Source of the DNA: UBA724 sp964229545
Lineage (GTDB): Bacteria; Bacteroidota; Bacteroidia; Flavobacteriales; Flavobacteriaceae
Assembly: GCA_964229545.1 (NCBI GenBank)
Contig: CAXRDP010000050.1
Coordinates: 1 to 64,000 of the forward strand
Direction of reading: 5' to 3'
Length of the DNA stretch: 64,000 nucleotides
Shown: one piece after another, positions 16,462 to 26,289 of the stretch
Layout: every line of letters begins with the position of its first letter
Numbering within the stretch: the first letter of the stretch is position 1
Program-made: the position numbers and the translations under genes
Notes under the pieces: model-generated
Seen by the model: the letters and a program-made list of their open reading frames with translations, nothing else
What the model was told of the DNA's origin: nothing
Database searches by the model: none

Positions 16462-17886
16462 ATGTTGCGAACATCTTTATTGTTGTTTTTCACAGTTGCG
16501 ATGACGCATGCACAGATTCCAGATGAAGGTTTTTTAGGTGCTGAATTTCACCGCGAACGACGCCAGCAACTTATCGACCAATTGCCAGAAAACAGCATGG
16601 CAGTTTTATTTTCTGCCCCTATCCGAAACCGCTCGCTTGATGTTAACCACCCTTACCATCAGGATTCCAATTTTTATTATTTAACTGGCTGTAAAGATCC
16701 GCATGCTGTTTTGTTGCTATTCAATCAAGCTGTTATGATTGGTGGAAAGGAAGTTCATGAAATATTATTTGTTCCTGAAAGAAATCCTTATTACGAATTA
16801 TGGGAAGGTGAACAATTGGGGCCTGAACGCGCAGAAAGCGTATTGGGTTTGCAAAAAGCGATTAGCACCAATTGGTTTGAATCTGTATTGGCCACGATGA
16901 CAGACTTTTCCCATATTCTACACTTTGATTTTTTAAATGATGTAAGGGACAGTCAACGCGATACTTTGGATCTGTATTCACTCATAGAGGTTTTCAAAAA
17001 TTATATCAGTGTTGATAAATCAAAAAGGAGGAACTCAATTAGCAAAGTTGTTGACACCAAAACACTTCCAAATTTACTGGCTCAAATGCGAGAATTAAAA
17101 ACTTCCGAAGAGCTGAAAATGATCCAAATGGCTATTGACATTTCTGTTGTGGGACAGATAGAGGTGATGAAAGCCATACACCCAAAAATGTCAGAACGTG
17201 AAATCCAAGGAATTCATGAATTTGTATTTCGAAAATACGGAGCCCAACATCAGGGTTATCCCTCTATAGTGGGGGCAGGCAATCACGGTTGTGTGTTGCA
17301 CTACACGCACAACACAGCCGACGCGGTAGAAGATCAATTGGTGTTGATGGATGTTGGCGCCTCTTACTATGGCTACACAGCCGATATTACAAGAACCATT
17401 CCTGCCAACGGTACTTTTACGGACTCCCAAGCCGCTATCTACAATTTGGTATTATCTGCACAGCAAGCTGGAGTAGAAGCCGCTGTTGCTGGAGCTCCTT
17501 TTTCTGCGCCGGGTGAAGTGGCAAGAGAAATTATTGAAGACGGTTTGTTGGAATTGGGTATCATTCAAGAGCGAAAAGAAGCCAAGCGCTATTTTCCTCA
17601 CGGCACATCTCACTATATTGGTTTGGACGTGCATGACCCCGGCTCATATGGCCCCCTAACCCCCAATAGTGTCATCACTGTGGAACCCGGAATTTATATT
17701 CCCCAAAACAGTCCCTGTGACTCCAAATGGTGGGGCATAGGGATTCGGATTGAAGATGATATTCTTATTTCAGAAAATGGACCTGTGAACCTCTCAGCAG
17801 GAGTGCCCAGAACCATTGATGAAATTGAGGCTATGATAAAACTCCCAAGCGCACTGGATGATTTTATTCTTCCTGAATTACCTTAA
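16462..17886 (+). CDS. Secreted M24 family Xaa-Pro aminopeptidase
   Basis: This 474-residue metallopeptidase removes N-terminal residues next to proline. The start at 16462 gives a signal peptide (MLRTSLLLFFTVAMTHAQ). An earlier frame start at 16435 would add nine residues before it. The pita-bread catalytic domain is intact: GCVLHYTHN near residue 280, DVGASYYGYTADITRT near 300, FPHGTSHYIGLDVHD near 380 and VEPGIYIP near 415, which supply the two-metal ligands. The export signal suggests it handles periplasmic or extracellular peptides. Its stop overlaps convergent thrC through TTAA. Confidence 0.92.
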   Translation: MLRTSLLLFFTVAMTHAQIPDEGFLGAEFHRERRQQLIDQLPENSMAVLFSAPIRNRSLDVNHPYHQDSNFYYLTGCKDPHAVLLLFNQAVMIGGKEVHEILFVPERNPYYELWEGEQLGPERAESVLGLQKAISTNWFESVLATMTDFSHILHFDFLNDVRDSQRDTLDLYSLIEVFKNYISVDKSKRRNSISKVVDTKTLPNLLAQMRELKTSEELKMIQMAIDISVVGQIEVMKAIHPKMSEREIQGIHEFVFRKYGAQHQGYPSIVGAGNHGCVLHYTHNTADAVEDQLVLMDVGASYYGYTADITRTIPANGTFTDSQAAIYNLVLSAQQAGVEAAVAGAPFSAPGEVAREIIEDGLLELGIIQERKEAKRYFPHGTSHYIGLDVHDPGSYGPLTPNSVITVEPGIYIPQNSPCDSKWWGIGIRIEDDILISENGPVNLSAGVPRTIDEIEAMIKLPSALDDFILPELP

Positions 17887-19184
17887 GATTTGATGAGCGC
17901 TGATTTGAGTTCCTCGTAAGATTTGATAGCTGTTTTTTTAGTCTCTTTGTCTAAAATGTCTTGTATCTGCTTTGGAAGCTCTACTTTTTGTTTGATGGTT
18001 TGCTCTACGACATCCATAAATTTGACCGGGTGTGCCGTCTCCAAAAACACCCCTTGAACGTCAGCATGGTCATCCAAATATTTTTTTAGTCCTAAATAAC
18101 CCACTGCCCCATGCGGGTCTGTGACATAATCAAAGTTTTTAAAAACTTCTGTCATGGCACTGCGAGTTTCTTTATCAGTAAAGGCGTAGGCTGTGCAAAT
18201 GGTTTTGAGTTTGAATAAGTCGTAGTTGAACAGCTTTTGAATGCGATCAAAATTGCTTGGATTGCCCACATCCATCGCATTTGAGATAGTTTGTTTTGAA
18301 GGTTTGGGTGTAAACACCCCAGCATCCATATAACGTGGAAATGTGTCATTGATGTTGGTACTCGCAACAAAGTGTGCAATGGGTAACCCTAATTTATGAG
18401 CTATTAATCCTGCACACAAATTGCCAAAATTTCCACTCGGAACGGAAAACACAAAAGGTGCAGAGGTGCGCTTTTTCATCAAATCTTGAACCGCAAAAAA
18501 GTAATAAAATGCCTGTGGCAACCAGCGCGCCACATTGATAGAATTGGCGGAAGTTAGGTTTCTATGTGCCTTTAAAGTCTCATCGAGGAAAGCTGTTTTG
18601 ACCATGTCTTGGCAGTCATCAAAAGTGCCTTCTACTTCGATAGCGGTAATGTTATCGCCTTGGGTAGTAAGTTGCAATTCTTGAATCGCACTTACTTTTT
18701 CTTTGGGAAACAGAATGATGACTTCCACACCTGGAATACCGTAGAAGCCACTGGCGACCGCACCTCCAGTATCTCCAGAAGTGGCCACCAAAACGGTTAC
18801 CTTTTCTTCACTTGATTTGTTAAAATATCCTAAACAACGTGCCATAAAACGCCCCCCTACATCTTTGAATGCCATAGTGGGGCCATGAAACAATTCTAGG
18901 GTTGCTATATTGTCATTCAAGTGAACCAAAGGAAAATCAAAACAAAGGGTTTCAGCTACAATTCGCTTGAGATCTGATTCGGGAATTTCATCACCTACAA
19001 ACTGCGAGATAACCTCAAGAGCAATTTCTTCCTTCGACATTTTTAAAAACCCATCCCAAAAAGAATCGGGTAGGGGTTCGATGTTTTCAGGAAAAAAAAG
19101 TCCTCTGTCGGGTGCAAGTCCCAAACGAACTGCTTTTTCAAAGTTTACAGGAGGTGTGTTGTTGTTTAGGCTAATAAACTTCAT
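17883..19184 (-). CDS. thrC: Threonine synthase
   Basis: This PLP enzyme converts O-phosphohomoserine to threonine, the last step of the pathway. GPTMAFKDVGGRF near residue 104 contains the PLP lysine, and ATSGDTGGAVASGF near 133 binds phosphate. The length of 433 fits the bacterial thrC class. The ATG overlaps the thrB stop by four bases (ATGA), so it is the third gene of the operon thrA-thrB-thrC. Confidence 0.96.
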   Translation of the reverse strand: MKFISLNNNTPPVNFEKAVRLGLAPDRGLFFPENIEPLPDSFWDGFLKMSKEEIALEVISQFVGDEIPESDLKRIVAETLCFDFPLVHLNDNIATLELFHGPTMAFKDVGGRFMARCLGYFNKSSEEKVTVLVATSGDTGGAVASGFYGIPGVEVIILFPKEKVSAIQELQLTTQGDNITAIEVEGTFDDCQDMVKTAFLDETLKAHRNLTSANSINVARWLPQAFYYFFAVQDLMKKRTSAPFVFSVPSGNFGNLCAGLIAHKLGLPIAHFVASTNINDTFPRYMDAGVFTPKPSKQTISNAMDVGNPSNFDRIQKLFNYDLFKLKTICTAYAFTDKETRSAMTEVFKNFDYVTDPHGAVGYLGLKKYLDDHADVQGVFLETAHPVKFMDVVEQTIKQKVELPKQIQDILDKETKKTAIKSYEELKSALIKS

Positions 19185-20116
19185 GCGTTATTTGAATCTA
19201 AAAATTGAACGCCGTTAGGATTGATGGGGCAGACATGAACTTCGTAGGGCACCCCAATTTTGTTATAAACTTCTGCCATGGACTTACCCACTTGATTTGC
19301 TTTTGTCATTCCACGCGAAAGGGCAAATACGGATGGGCCAGAACCTGAAATACCACAGCCCAAAGCCCCGGCATTTTTGGCGTTTTCTTTGAGTTGATCA
19401 AAACCGGGAATAAGCATAGCGCGTGCAGGTTCCACTATCTCGTCCACTAATGACCGGCTTATTAAATCATAATCTTCTCGATACAAGCCGCTTACCAATG
19501 CGCCTACATTGGCCCACTGGTTAATGGCTTTTTTTAGCGGGATTTTGTTGTGTAATACGGCACGAGCGTCAGCCGTTTTGACCTCTATTTCGGGATGTAT
19601 GACCGTTGCTGCCAGTTCTAAGGGAGAATTAAGAGGGATGACATCTAGGGGATCTGTCGATCTCACCAAAGTAAAACCACCCATGATCACAGGAGCCACG
19701 TTGTCTGCATGTGCACTTCCGCAAGCCAATCGCTCTCCTTCCATGGCAAAAGAGATGAGTTCTAGGGGAGTAAAAGGTTCTCCTAATAGTTTGTTGATTC
19801 CAACTACAACACCTGCAGCACTAGCTGCTGAGCTACCAATCCCGCTACCAGCTTTGATGCGCTTATCGATTTGGAGTTCGAAACCAACAGACTCTTTGTA
19901 AGCGTCTAAAAGTGCTAATGCAGCAACACCTGCTACATTTTTTTCGGTTTGTAATGGCAAATTCTGCCCTTTGATTTCTGTAATTCTGAATCCGGGGGCA
20001 TCTGATTTTTGAAGGTGCATCAGGTCGCCTACATTATCAAGGCATAGGCCCAGCACGTCGAAACCACAAGAAATATTGGCAATACTAGCCGGTGCAAAAA
20101 GAGAGATGCGATCCAT
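19181..20116 (-). CDS. thrB: Homoserine kinase
   Basis: This GHMP-family kinase phosphorylates homoserine. The ATP loop AGSGIGSSAASAAGV lies near residue 90 and the C-terminal GHMP motif GISGSGPSVFAL near 254; the N-terminal APASIANISCGFDVLG is typical. It starts 2 nt after the thrA stop and overlaps thrC by four bases. The 311-residue length is normal. Confidence 0.96.
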   Translation of the reverse strand: MDRISLFAPASIANISCGFDVLGLCLDNVGDLMHLQKSDAPGFRITEIKGQNLPLQTEKNVAGVAALALLDAYKESVGFELQIDKRIKAGSGIGSSAASAAGVVVGINKLLGEPFTPLELISFAMEGERLACGSAHADNVAPVIMGGFTLVRSTDPLDVIPLNSPLELAATVIHPEIEVKTADARAVLHNKIPLKKAINQWANVGALVSGLYREDYDLISRSLVDEIVEPARAMLIPGFDQLKENAKNAGALGCGISGSGPSVFALSRGMTKANQVGKSMAEVYNKIGVPYEVHVCPINPNGVQFLDSNNA

Positions 20117-20118
20117 GA

Positions 20119-22560
20119 TTATTGTTTTCCGATGCGAATGATGTCTGCAAATATTCCAGACGCTGTTACTTCGGCACCAGCACCAGCCCCTTTGACAATA
20201 AGAGGTTGATTTTTGTAACGGTCTGTGTAAAACAGGACAATGTTATCGCTCCCTTCTAAATTGTAAAAATCATGACCCTCGGGAATTTCCTTGAGCCCCA
20301 CTTTGGCTTTGCCATCAACAAGCTCGGCTACGTATTTCAGGCGTGCATTGTTCTTTTTGGCAGAATGATATAGGGATTCAAAATGATCGCTGTGAGTATC
20401 TAGTGATTCCAAAAAGGCTTCGTTGTCCTTTGTGTCCAAACAGGCTTTTGGCAAAAAAGATTGGTTTTCAATATCGGTTAGTTCTAATGACAACCCACTT
20501 TCACGAGCCAAAATCAATATTTTTCGGGCGACGTCAATTCCGCTTAAATCAATTTTGGGGTCAGGTTCTGTAAAGCCGGCCTCCATCGCACGTTCCACTA
20601 CTTTTCTAAACGTAGTTTGGTCGTTAAACTCATTGAAAACAAAGTTTAAACTCCCAGACAGAACTGCTTGAATGGTGTTTACAGTATCCCCCGACGCGAC
20701 GAGGTTGTTTAAGGTGTCAATGACAGGCAGTCCAGCTCCCACATTGGTTTCAAACAAGTAGGGTGCATTGAATTTACGTGCTAAGTGCTTGAGTTTTTGG
20801 TAGTGGCTCAGTTCATCTGCCGCCGCAATTTTGTTACATGTAACTACAGAGATATTGTTTTCCAGATAACGGGCATAGGTATGTGCAATGTGCGCGTTGG
20901 CTGTGTTGTCCACAAAAATGGAGTTGCGCAAATTGAATTCCTTAGCGGTTTGATAGAACACATCTGTGTTTGCTTTCACTCCTTTTTGTAGAGTATCCGC
21001 CCAGTTGTTCAGATCAATACCACTGGCATCTGTTACCATGGTTCTCGAATTGGAAAGACCCACTACTCTGATATTGAGTTTCAAATTATCACGTAGGTAT
21101 TTTTTTTGTTTGAGTAGTTGTTCAAGCAACTTGCTACCCACGTTTCCTACTCCTGTAATGAACAAATTGATCTGTTTGATTTGTTCTTCAAAAAAGGCCT
21201 CATGAAGGGTGTTTAATGCCTTTTTTGTGTGGATTTTATCAATAACAGCGGTAATGTTTTTTTCAGAAGCTCCTTGAGCGATGGCTTTTACATTCACATT
21301 GTTTCTACCAAGTGCACTAAACATTTTTCCGCTAATACCCTGGTGGCTTTTCATTTTTTCACCTACCAAAGCAATAATAGATAAGTCTTCTTCTACGATT
21401 ATCGGATTAATCTTATGGTTTTCGATTTCGTAAGCAAATGCCTCTTCAATCTTTTCTTTTGCAAAACCAGCACTAGCAGTGTCTATACCCAAGCAAATGG
21501 AATGTTCAGAAGATGCTTGGGTAATCATCACCACATTGATCTGGTGTTGAGCCAACACAGAAAGTAGTTTTTTGGAATAGCCCGGGATGCCAATCATACC
21601 GCTACCTTCAAGCGTTAGCAATGCAATATTGTCTATGTGGCTGATCCCACGAACGGCACCCCCATTTCCTTTGCTTTGAATAGAAATTAGGGTACCCTCT
21701 TCCTCTGGTTTAAAAGTATTTTTTACAAGCACGGGTATTTCCAATACAGTTACTGGTTGAAGCGTAGGCGGGTAGATGACTTTTGCGCCAAAATGTGAAA
21801 GCTCCATGGCTTCTTGATAGGAAATGTTGTGAATGGTACGCGCCTGCTTGACAAATTTTGGGTGCGCTGTATAAATACCACTTACGTCACTCCATATTTC
21901 AAGTCGGTCTGCCTTTAAAGCACATGCTATAAGAGCTGCTGTCAAATCAGAACCTCCGCGACCCAAGGTAGTGGGAATGCCATTGGCATCTTGAGCAACA
22001 AACCCAGGCACAATGGTGATGTCTTCTTCAGATTTTGAGAAATAATCTTCGATAGCCGCATATGTTTTTACATAATCAACATTGTTGGGATGGGCATTGT
22101 TTGAGGTGAAAATAAAATCACGTGCATTTTTTTGGGCCACATCAAGACCGCGACTGCTCGCAGCTTTGGCGATGATAAAGTAGGAGAGGAGTTCCCCAAA
22201 CCCTAACATATGATCCAATGTTTTTGGAGAAAGCTCTCTCAACAAGTACACACCTTCATGCAAAGTGCTCAGTGCATTGATTTGTTGTTTCACACGACTC
22301 AACACACTGCTTTGGGATTGTACAGGTATCAGCGCTTTGGTCGTATTGATGTGACGCTCTTCGATTCGATCAATAATTTTTTGATAACCCAAATCTCCTT
22401 GAGCGGCCAATTGGGCAGCCTCTTGGATGGCATTGGTGACACCCCCAAAAGCGGAAACCACGATGACTTGTTTGGTATTGTTAGATTGGATGATATCCAA
22501 CACTTGCTCAATTGATGTGTGGTCTGCTACAGAAGTTCCTCCAAATTTTGCTACGATCAT
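20119..22560 (-). CDS. thrA: Bifunctional aspartokinase / homoserine dehydrogenase
   Basis: This 813-residue fusion catalyses the first and third steps from aspartate to threonine. The aspartokinase occupies about residues 1-290 (KFGGTSVAD at 5, GRGGSDLTAALIA near 200), two ACT-like regulatory repeats lie at about 310-455 and the dehydrogenase at about 462-810 (NLFITGVGNVGSKLLEQ at the NAD site, then ETNVGAGLPV near 610). The ACT repeats predict feedback control by threonine. No Thr/Ile-rich attenuator peptide is present. A 13-codon ORF (22557-22598) overlaps the start by ATGA. Confidence 0.97.
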   Translation of the reverse strand: MIVAKFGGTSVADHTSIEQVLDIIQSNNTKQVIVVSAFGGVTNAIQEAAQLAAQGDLGYQKIIDRIEERHINTTKALIPVQSQSSVLSRVKQQINALSTLHEGVYLLRELSPKTLDHMLGFGELLSYFIIAKAASSRGLDVAQKNARDFIFTSNNAHPNNVDYVKTYAAIEDYFSKSEEDITIVPGFVAQDANGIPTTLGRGGSDLTAALIACALKADRLEIWSDVSGIYTAHPKFVKQARTIHNISYQEAMELSHFGAKVIYPPTLQPVTVLEIPVLVKNTFKPEEEGTLISIQSKGNGGAVRGISHIDNIALLTLEGSGMIGIPGYSKKLLSVLAQHQINVVMITQASSEHSICLGIDTASAGFAKEKIEEAFAYEIENHKINPIIVEEDLSIIALVGEKMKSHQGISGKMFSALGRNNVNVKAIAQGASEKNITAVIDKIHTKKALNTLHEAFFEEQIKQINLFITGVGNVGSKLLEQLLKQKKYLRDNLKLNIRVVGLSNSRTMVTDASGIDLNNWADTLQKGVKANTDVFYQTAKEFNLRNSIFVDNTANAHIAHTYARYLENNISVVTCNKIAAADELSHYQKLKHLARKFNAPYLFETNVGAGLPVIDTLNNLVASGDTVNTIQAVLSGSLNFVFNEFNDQTTFRKVVERAMEAGFTEPDPKIDLSGIDVARKILILARESGLSLELTDIENQSFLPKACLDTKDNEAFLESLDTHSDHFESLYHSAKKNNARLKYVAELVDGKAKVGLKEIPEGHDFYNLEGSDNIVLFYTDRYKNQPLIVKGAGAGAEVTASGIFADIIRIGKQ

Positions 22561-22598
22561 GATTCTATGTTTTCCCCAAGAACAACAACCATATGCAT
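22557..22598 (-). CDS. Possible 13-residue upstream ORF coupled to thrA
   Basis: An ATG at 22598 opens the peptide MHMVVVLGENIES, whose TGA overlaps the thrA ATG as ATGA. The peptide has no Thr or Ile run, so it is not a classical attenuator. It could be chance; the coupling geometry is the only support. Confidence 0.2.
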   Translation of the reverse strand: MHMVVVLGENIES

Positions 22599-22627
22599 GG
22601 CTTTGTTTGCTTAGGTTACGTAATCTG

Positions 22628-22635
22628 CAAAAATA
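22628..22635 (-). promoter_or_regulatory. Putative -7 box (TATTTTTG) for the thr operon
   Basis: Exact TAnnTTTG match on the minus strand, 67 nt upstream of the thrA ATG. It leaves room for a leader of about 60 nt that contains the 13-codon ORF. Confidence 0.4.
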
Positions 22636-22823
22636 TCATTTTTACGCAAGTGTAAGGGTCTTTTCATTGAATTTCATTTTTCTTATTTTTTTGTTACATA
22701 ATTTTGATTTTTTTTAAGAAAAACAATTTATCAAGCATGTTTTGTGTCAAATCCTAAATCCAAGGGGAGTTGAATATTTAAAATTCATTTAACTAATAAA
22801 AATCGGCAGAAAATATGTGTTCA

Positions 22824-22831
22824 TACTTTTG
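22824..22831 (+). promoter_or_regulatory. Putative -7 box (TACTTTTG) for nadABC
   Basis: Exact TAnnTTTG match 44 nt before the nadA ATG. No -33 element at normal spacing. Confidence 0.45.
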
Positions 22832-22875
22832 GAGTTAATGGGGTTTGTTTGCGATTTTTATGCAAAATTTCTATC

Positions 22876-23871
22876 ATGCTCCAAACCATACATCAAGCCC
22901 TACAAAATATACATGTCAAAGGTTTTTTAGACCTTCCAGTTCCTGACAGCAAACACCTTTTGTCAGAAATAGAACGTTTAAAAAAAGATCGCAATGCTGT
23001 AATATTGGCACACTACTACCAGTCACCGGAAATTCAAGATATCGCTGACTTTTTGGGGGATAGTCTTTATTTGGCTCGTGCGGCCAGTTCGGTATCTTCG
23101 GACATGATTGTTTTTGCAGGTGTTCATTTTATGGCAGAAACGGCAAAAATTATCAATCCCTCCAAAAAAGTGGTTTTACCTGATTTGCACGCAGGCTGCT
23201 CTTTGGCAGATTCTTGCCCCCCTGATCAATTTAGAGCTTTCAAGGAGCAATATCCCGACGCTGTAGTGGTTTCATATATCAACTGCTCAGCGGAAATCAA
23301 AACGATGAGTGATTTGGTATGCACTTCGACCAATGCGGTTCGTGTTATAGAATCTATTCCCGCTGATAAAGAAATCATTTTTGCACCCGATAAGAATCTT
23401 GGAAAATATTTAATCAAAAAAACCAATCGCCCTATGATTTTGTGGGAAGGTTCTTGTGTGGTTCATGAAGCCTTTTCTTTTGATAAAATTCTTGCACTAA
23501 TCAAAGAACACCCAAATGCCAAATGCATAGCTCACCCCGAGAGTGAGTCTCAGATTCTGGATTTTGCGCATTTTATTGGAAGTACTTCGGCCCTGTTGCG
23601 TTATGTTCAAGAGGATGATGCTGAGGCTTATATTGTAGCTACGGAAGCGGGTATCCTACATGAAATGCAGAAAAAGGCGCCCCACAAAATTTTTATTCCT
23701 GCCCCTGTAGAGGACGATACTTGTGCTTGTAGTGAATGTGCTTTTATGAAACTTAATACTTTGGAAAAATTGTATTTGTGCATGGAGCATCAGGCGCCGG
23801 AAATTGTCCTTCCTAAACAAATCATGGACGATGCCATTCTGCCTATCCAACGCATGCTAAGTCTAGGGTGA
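22876..23871 (+). CDS. nadA: Quinolinate synthase NadA
   Basis: NadA condenses iminoaspartate with dihydroxyacetone phosphate to quinolinate, using a [4Fe-4S] cluster. Visible are AHYYQSPEIQDIADFLGDS near residue 45, HAGCSLADSCP near 105, NCSAEIKTMSD near 135 and the C-terminal TCACSECAFMKLN near 280, which together supply the three conserved cluster cysteines. A frame start 27 nt upstream exists, but 22876 gives the usual N-terminus and 331 residues. The stop overlaps the nadB ATG (TGATG). Confidence 0.96.
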   Translation: MLQTIHQALQNIHVKGFLDLPVPDSKHLLSEIERLKKDRNAVILAHYYQSPEIQDIADFLGDSLYLARAASSVSSDMIVFAGVHFMAETAKIINPSKKVVLPDLHAGCSLADSCPPDQFRAFKEQYPDAVVVSYINCSAEIKTMSDLVCTSTNAVRVIESIPADKEIIFAPDKNLGKYLIKKTNRPMILWEGSCVVHEAFSFDKILALIKEHPNAKCIAHPESESQILDFAHFIGSTSALLRYVQEDDAEAYIVATEAGILHEMQKKAPHKIFIPAPVEDDTCACSECAFMKLNTLEKLYLCMEHQAPEIVLPKQIMDDAILPIQRMLSLG

Positions 23872-25433
23872 TGCAGTTAGAAACCGATTTGCTTATTGTG
23901 GGTACAGGAATTGCCGGAATCTCATGTGCACTTCACCATGCACAAGCTCATCCAAGCCAAAAAATCACACTAATATCCAAACGCAATATTTTTGAAACCA
24001 ATACGCGCTACGCTCAAGGAGGCATTGCGGTTGTTACAGATTTTTTAAAAGATTCGTTTTCTAAACACAAACAAGATACCCTTCGAGCGGGTGATGGACT
24101 CTGCGATCCCTATGTGGTTGACTTTGTTGTTAAAGAAGGGCCGCAGCGATTGGAAGAGTTGTTAGCGTGGGGTGTTTCTTTTGACCAGCATAAAGACGGT
24201 TTTCATTTGGGTAAAGAAGGAGGGCATAGCACTTCCAGAATTGTCCACTACAAAGACCGTTCAGGATATCAAATTCAAGAAGGACTCATCAGGCGCATGC
24301 AGGCTTTATTAAACATAGAAGTTCTTGAATATCACAGTTTGGTTGATTTGATTACAGACCATCATTTGGACAAAAAACACTTTGGTCGTTGTTATGGAGC
24401 CTACGTGATTAATATCAATAATAATGAAGTGACACGTATTGCTTCCAAAGCTACCGTCTTGTCAACCGGAGGTGCCGGACAACTCTATGCACATACGACT
24501 AACCCGGAGGGGGCCACAGGCGACGGACTCGGAGCGGCTTACCGAGCCCGTGTGGCTATCAAACACCTTCAGTTTGTGCAATTTCACCCCACAGCCCTCT
24601 ATCCAAAAATTGACAACAATACCTTTTTGATATCTGAAGCGGTTCGAGGTGCCGGTGCCGTGTTGAAAAACAGTGAAGGAGTTGCTTTTATGAAATCGTA
24701 TGATTCGAGAGGGGAATTGGCTTCCAGAGATATAGTGGCACGCGCCATAGATACAGAACTCAAAAAACAGGCTTCAGATTGGGTATGGCTTGATTGTACA
24801 AGCATCCCCGAAGCAGTCATGAAAAAGGAATTTCCGACCATTTTGGAAAGTTGTAGGTCTGTAGGAATTGACCCTTTGGTAGCGCCCATTCCTGTCGTTC
24901 CGGCAGCTCACTATTTTTGCGGAGGCATTGCCGTTGATCAATACGGACGCACCGACCTCAGGGGTTTGTATGCGATTGGAGAGTGTAGCTATACGGGCTT
25001 GCATGGCGCCAATCGATTGGCTTCAAACTCCTTACTTGAGGCTTTGGTTTATGCCAAAAGAGCCGCTTCACAACTTGCTAAAGAAATCAAACAAATTCCA
25101 TTTGATAAAACTTTTTTAAAACTCATACCGCTTTGGAAAGGAGATGGTTATGTTTCTACCAAACAGACTGATAACTTAGAACGCATAAAGAAACAGCTTC
25201 AGCAAACCATGAGCCAATACGTGGGTATCGTCCGTTCTCCTAAAGGATTGCAATATGCGCATAAAGATATGCAAACACTGTTTGAACAAATCAACACCAT
25301 GTATAACAACGAATCGCTCTCACTCCAACTCAGCACCCTGCGCAATATGATAGCGGTTGCCTATCTGCTTATCGATCAGGCGCAAAATTTTAAACAAAAC
25401 AAAGGCACCCATTACATTAGGAATGAAAACTAA
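23871..25433 (+). CDS. nadB: L-aspartate oxidase NadB
   Basis: This FAD enzyme oxidises aspartate to iminoaspartate, the substrate of NadA. The FAD loop VGTGIAGISCALHHA is at residue 10. TRYAQGGIAVV near 45, HTTNPEGATGDGLGAAYRA near 205 and the active-site segment GLHGANRLASNSLLEALVYAKRAA near 375 (given here only as a position marker) are all as in the family. ATG at 23871 is preferred over the overlapping GTG at 23868. The last 11 nt overlap nadC. 520 residues is normal. Confidence 0.96.
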   Translation: MQLETDLLIVGTGIAGISCALHHAQAHPSQKITLISKRNIFETNTRYAQGGIAVVTDFLKDSFSKHKQDTLRAGDGLCDPYVVDFVVKEGPQRLEELLAWGVSFDQHKDGFHLGKEGGHSTSRIVHYKDRSGYQIQEGLIRRMQALLNIEVLEYHSLVDLITDHHLDKKHFGRCYGAYVININNNEVTRIASKATVLSTGGAGQLYAHTTNPEGATGDGLGAAYRARVAIKHLQFVQFHPTALYPKIDNNTFLISEAVRGAGAVLKNSEGVAFMKSYDSRGELASRDIVARAIDTELKKQASDWVWLDCTSIPEAVMKKEFPTILESCRSVGIDPLVAPIPVVPAAHYFCGGIAVDQYGRTDLRGLYAIGECSYTGLHGANRLASNSLLEALVYAKRAASQLAKEIKQIPFDKTFLKLIPLWKGDGYVSTKQTDNLERIKKQLQQTMSQYVGIVRSPKGLQYAHKDMQTLFEQINTMYNNESLSLQLSTLRNMIAVAYLLIDQAQNFKQNKGTHYIRNEN

Positions 25434-26289
25434 AATTTTTTCGAATCAATACAGAGAGCAACTCAACACCTTTATCACTCATGCTCTATCTGAGGACATA
25501 GGCCTGGCTGATCATTCTACGCTTTCCACCATAGCCCCCGACACCCGTGGTTCGGCCCAATTATGGGTCAAAGCGGATGGGGTGTTGGCAGGCATGGAAC
25601 TGGCTCAAATGATTTTTTATGCGTTAGACAAACAGATGGCTTTTGATGTCCTTGTTGACGATGGAGATTTGGTGTCTTCCGGTACACTTGCTTGTACGGT
25701 AACTGGCTCAGTCCATGCTTTACTTTCTGGAGAGAGGGTGGTGCTTAACTGTATGCAACGTATGAGTGGCATCGCAACGCTAACACGATCTTTTCATGAA
25801 AAGATTGCACATACTTCGTGCAGGGTGTTAGACACCAGAAAGACGACTCCGAATTTTAGAATTCCCGAAAAGTGGGCAGTTCATATAGGGGGAGGAGTCA
25901 ACCACCGTTTTGGACTTTATGATGCCGTTATGATCAAAGACAATCATATTGATTTCAAGGGGAGTATAGGGGCAGCGGTAAATAGTTGTAAAGCTTATTT
26001 ACATCAAAATCAGCTTTCGTTACCGCTTATTGTGGAGACCCGAAACATAGATGAAGTTCAACAATGTGTGGCTGTTGGCGGTATGGATCGCATTTTGCTT
26101 GACAATATGACGCCACTTCAAGTCAAAGAAGCGCTGGCCGTCATACCCGAGTCTATTGCTACTGAAGCCTCAGGAAATATTCATATCGATAATGTGGTAC
26201 AGTATGCAGAAACAGGTGTAGATTTTGTTTCTGTGGGTGCGATAACACACTCCGCTACCCATCTAGACATGAGCCTCATTTCTGGCTGA
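25423..26289 (+). CDS. nadC: Nicotinate-nucleotide pyrophosphorylase (quinolinate PRTase) NadC
   Basis: NadC converts quinolinate and PRPP to nicotinate mononucleotide, completing the de novo branch begun by NadA and NadB. ALSEDIG near the N-terminus, LNCMQRMSGIATLT near residue 107, the substrate site DTRKTTPNFR near 136 and the C-terminal SVGAITHSA are present. The ATG at 25423 lies inside nadB and gives the usual 288 residues. The 3' end overlaps the convergent RimK-fusion gene by 14 bp. Confidence 0.96.
   Translation: MKTKIFSNQYREQLNTFITHALSEDIGLADHSTLSTIAPDTRGSAQLWVKADGVLAGMELAQMIFYALDKQMAFDVLVDDGDLVSSGTLACTVTGSVHALLSGERVVLNCMQRMSGIATLTRSFHEKIAHTSCRVLDTRKTTPNFRIPEKWAVHIGGGVNHRFGLYDAVMIKDNHIDFKGSIGAAVNSCKAYLHQNQLSLPLIVETRNIDEVQQCVAVGGMDRILLDNMTPLQVKEALAVIPESIATEASGNIHIDNVVQYAETGVDFVSVGAITHSATHLDMSLISG

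Larger units (their letters stand above)
22561..22875. other. 315 bp divergent intergenic region between thrA and nadA
   Basis: AT-rich region with a minus-strand -7 match (22628-22635) for thrA, a plus-strand match (22824-22831) for nadA and the small upstream ORF before thrA. I see no riboswitch, repeat or further gene. Confidence 0.6.

Noticed and set aside
22557..22660. Threonine attenuator in front of thrA
   Set aside because: The only short ORF has no Thr run, and I see no terminator/antiterminator pair.
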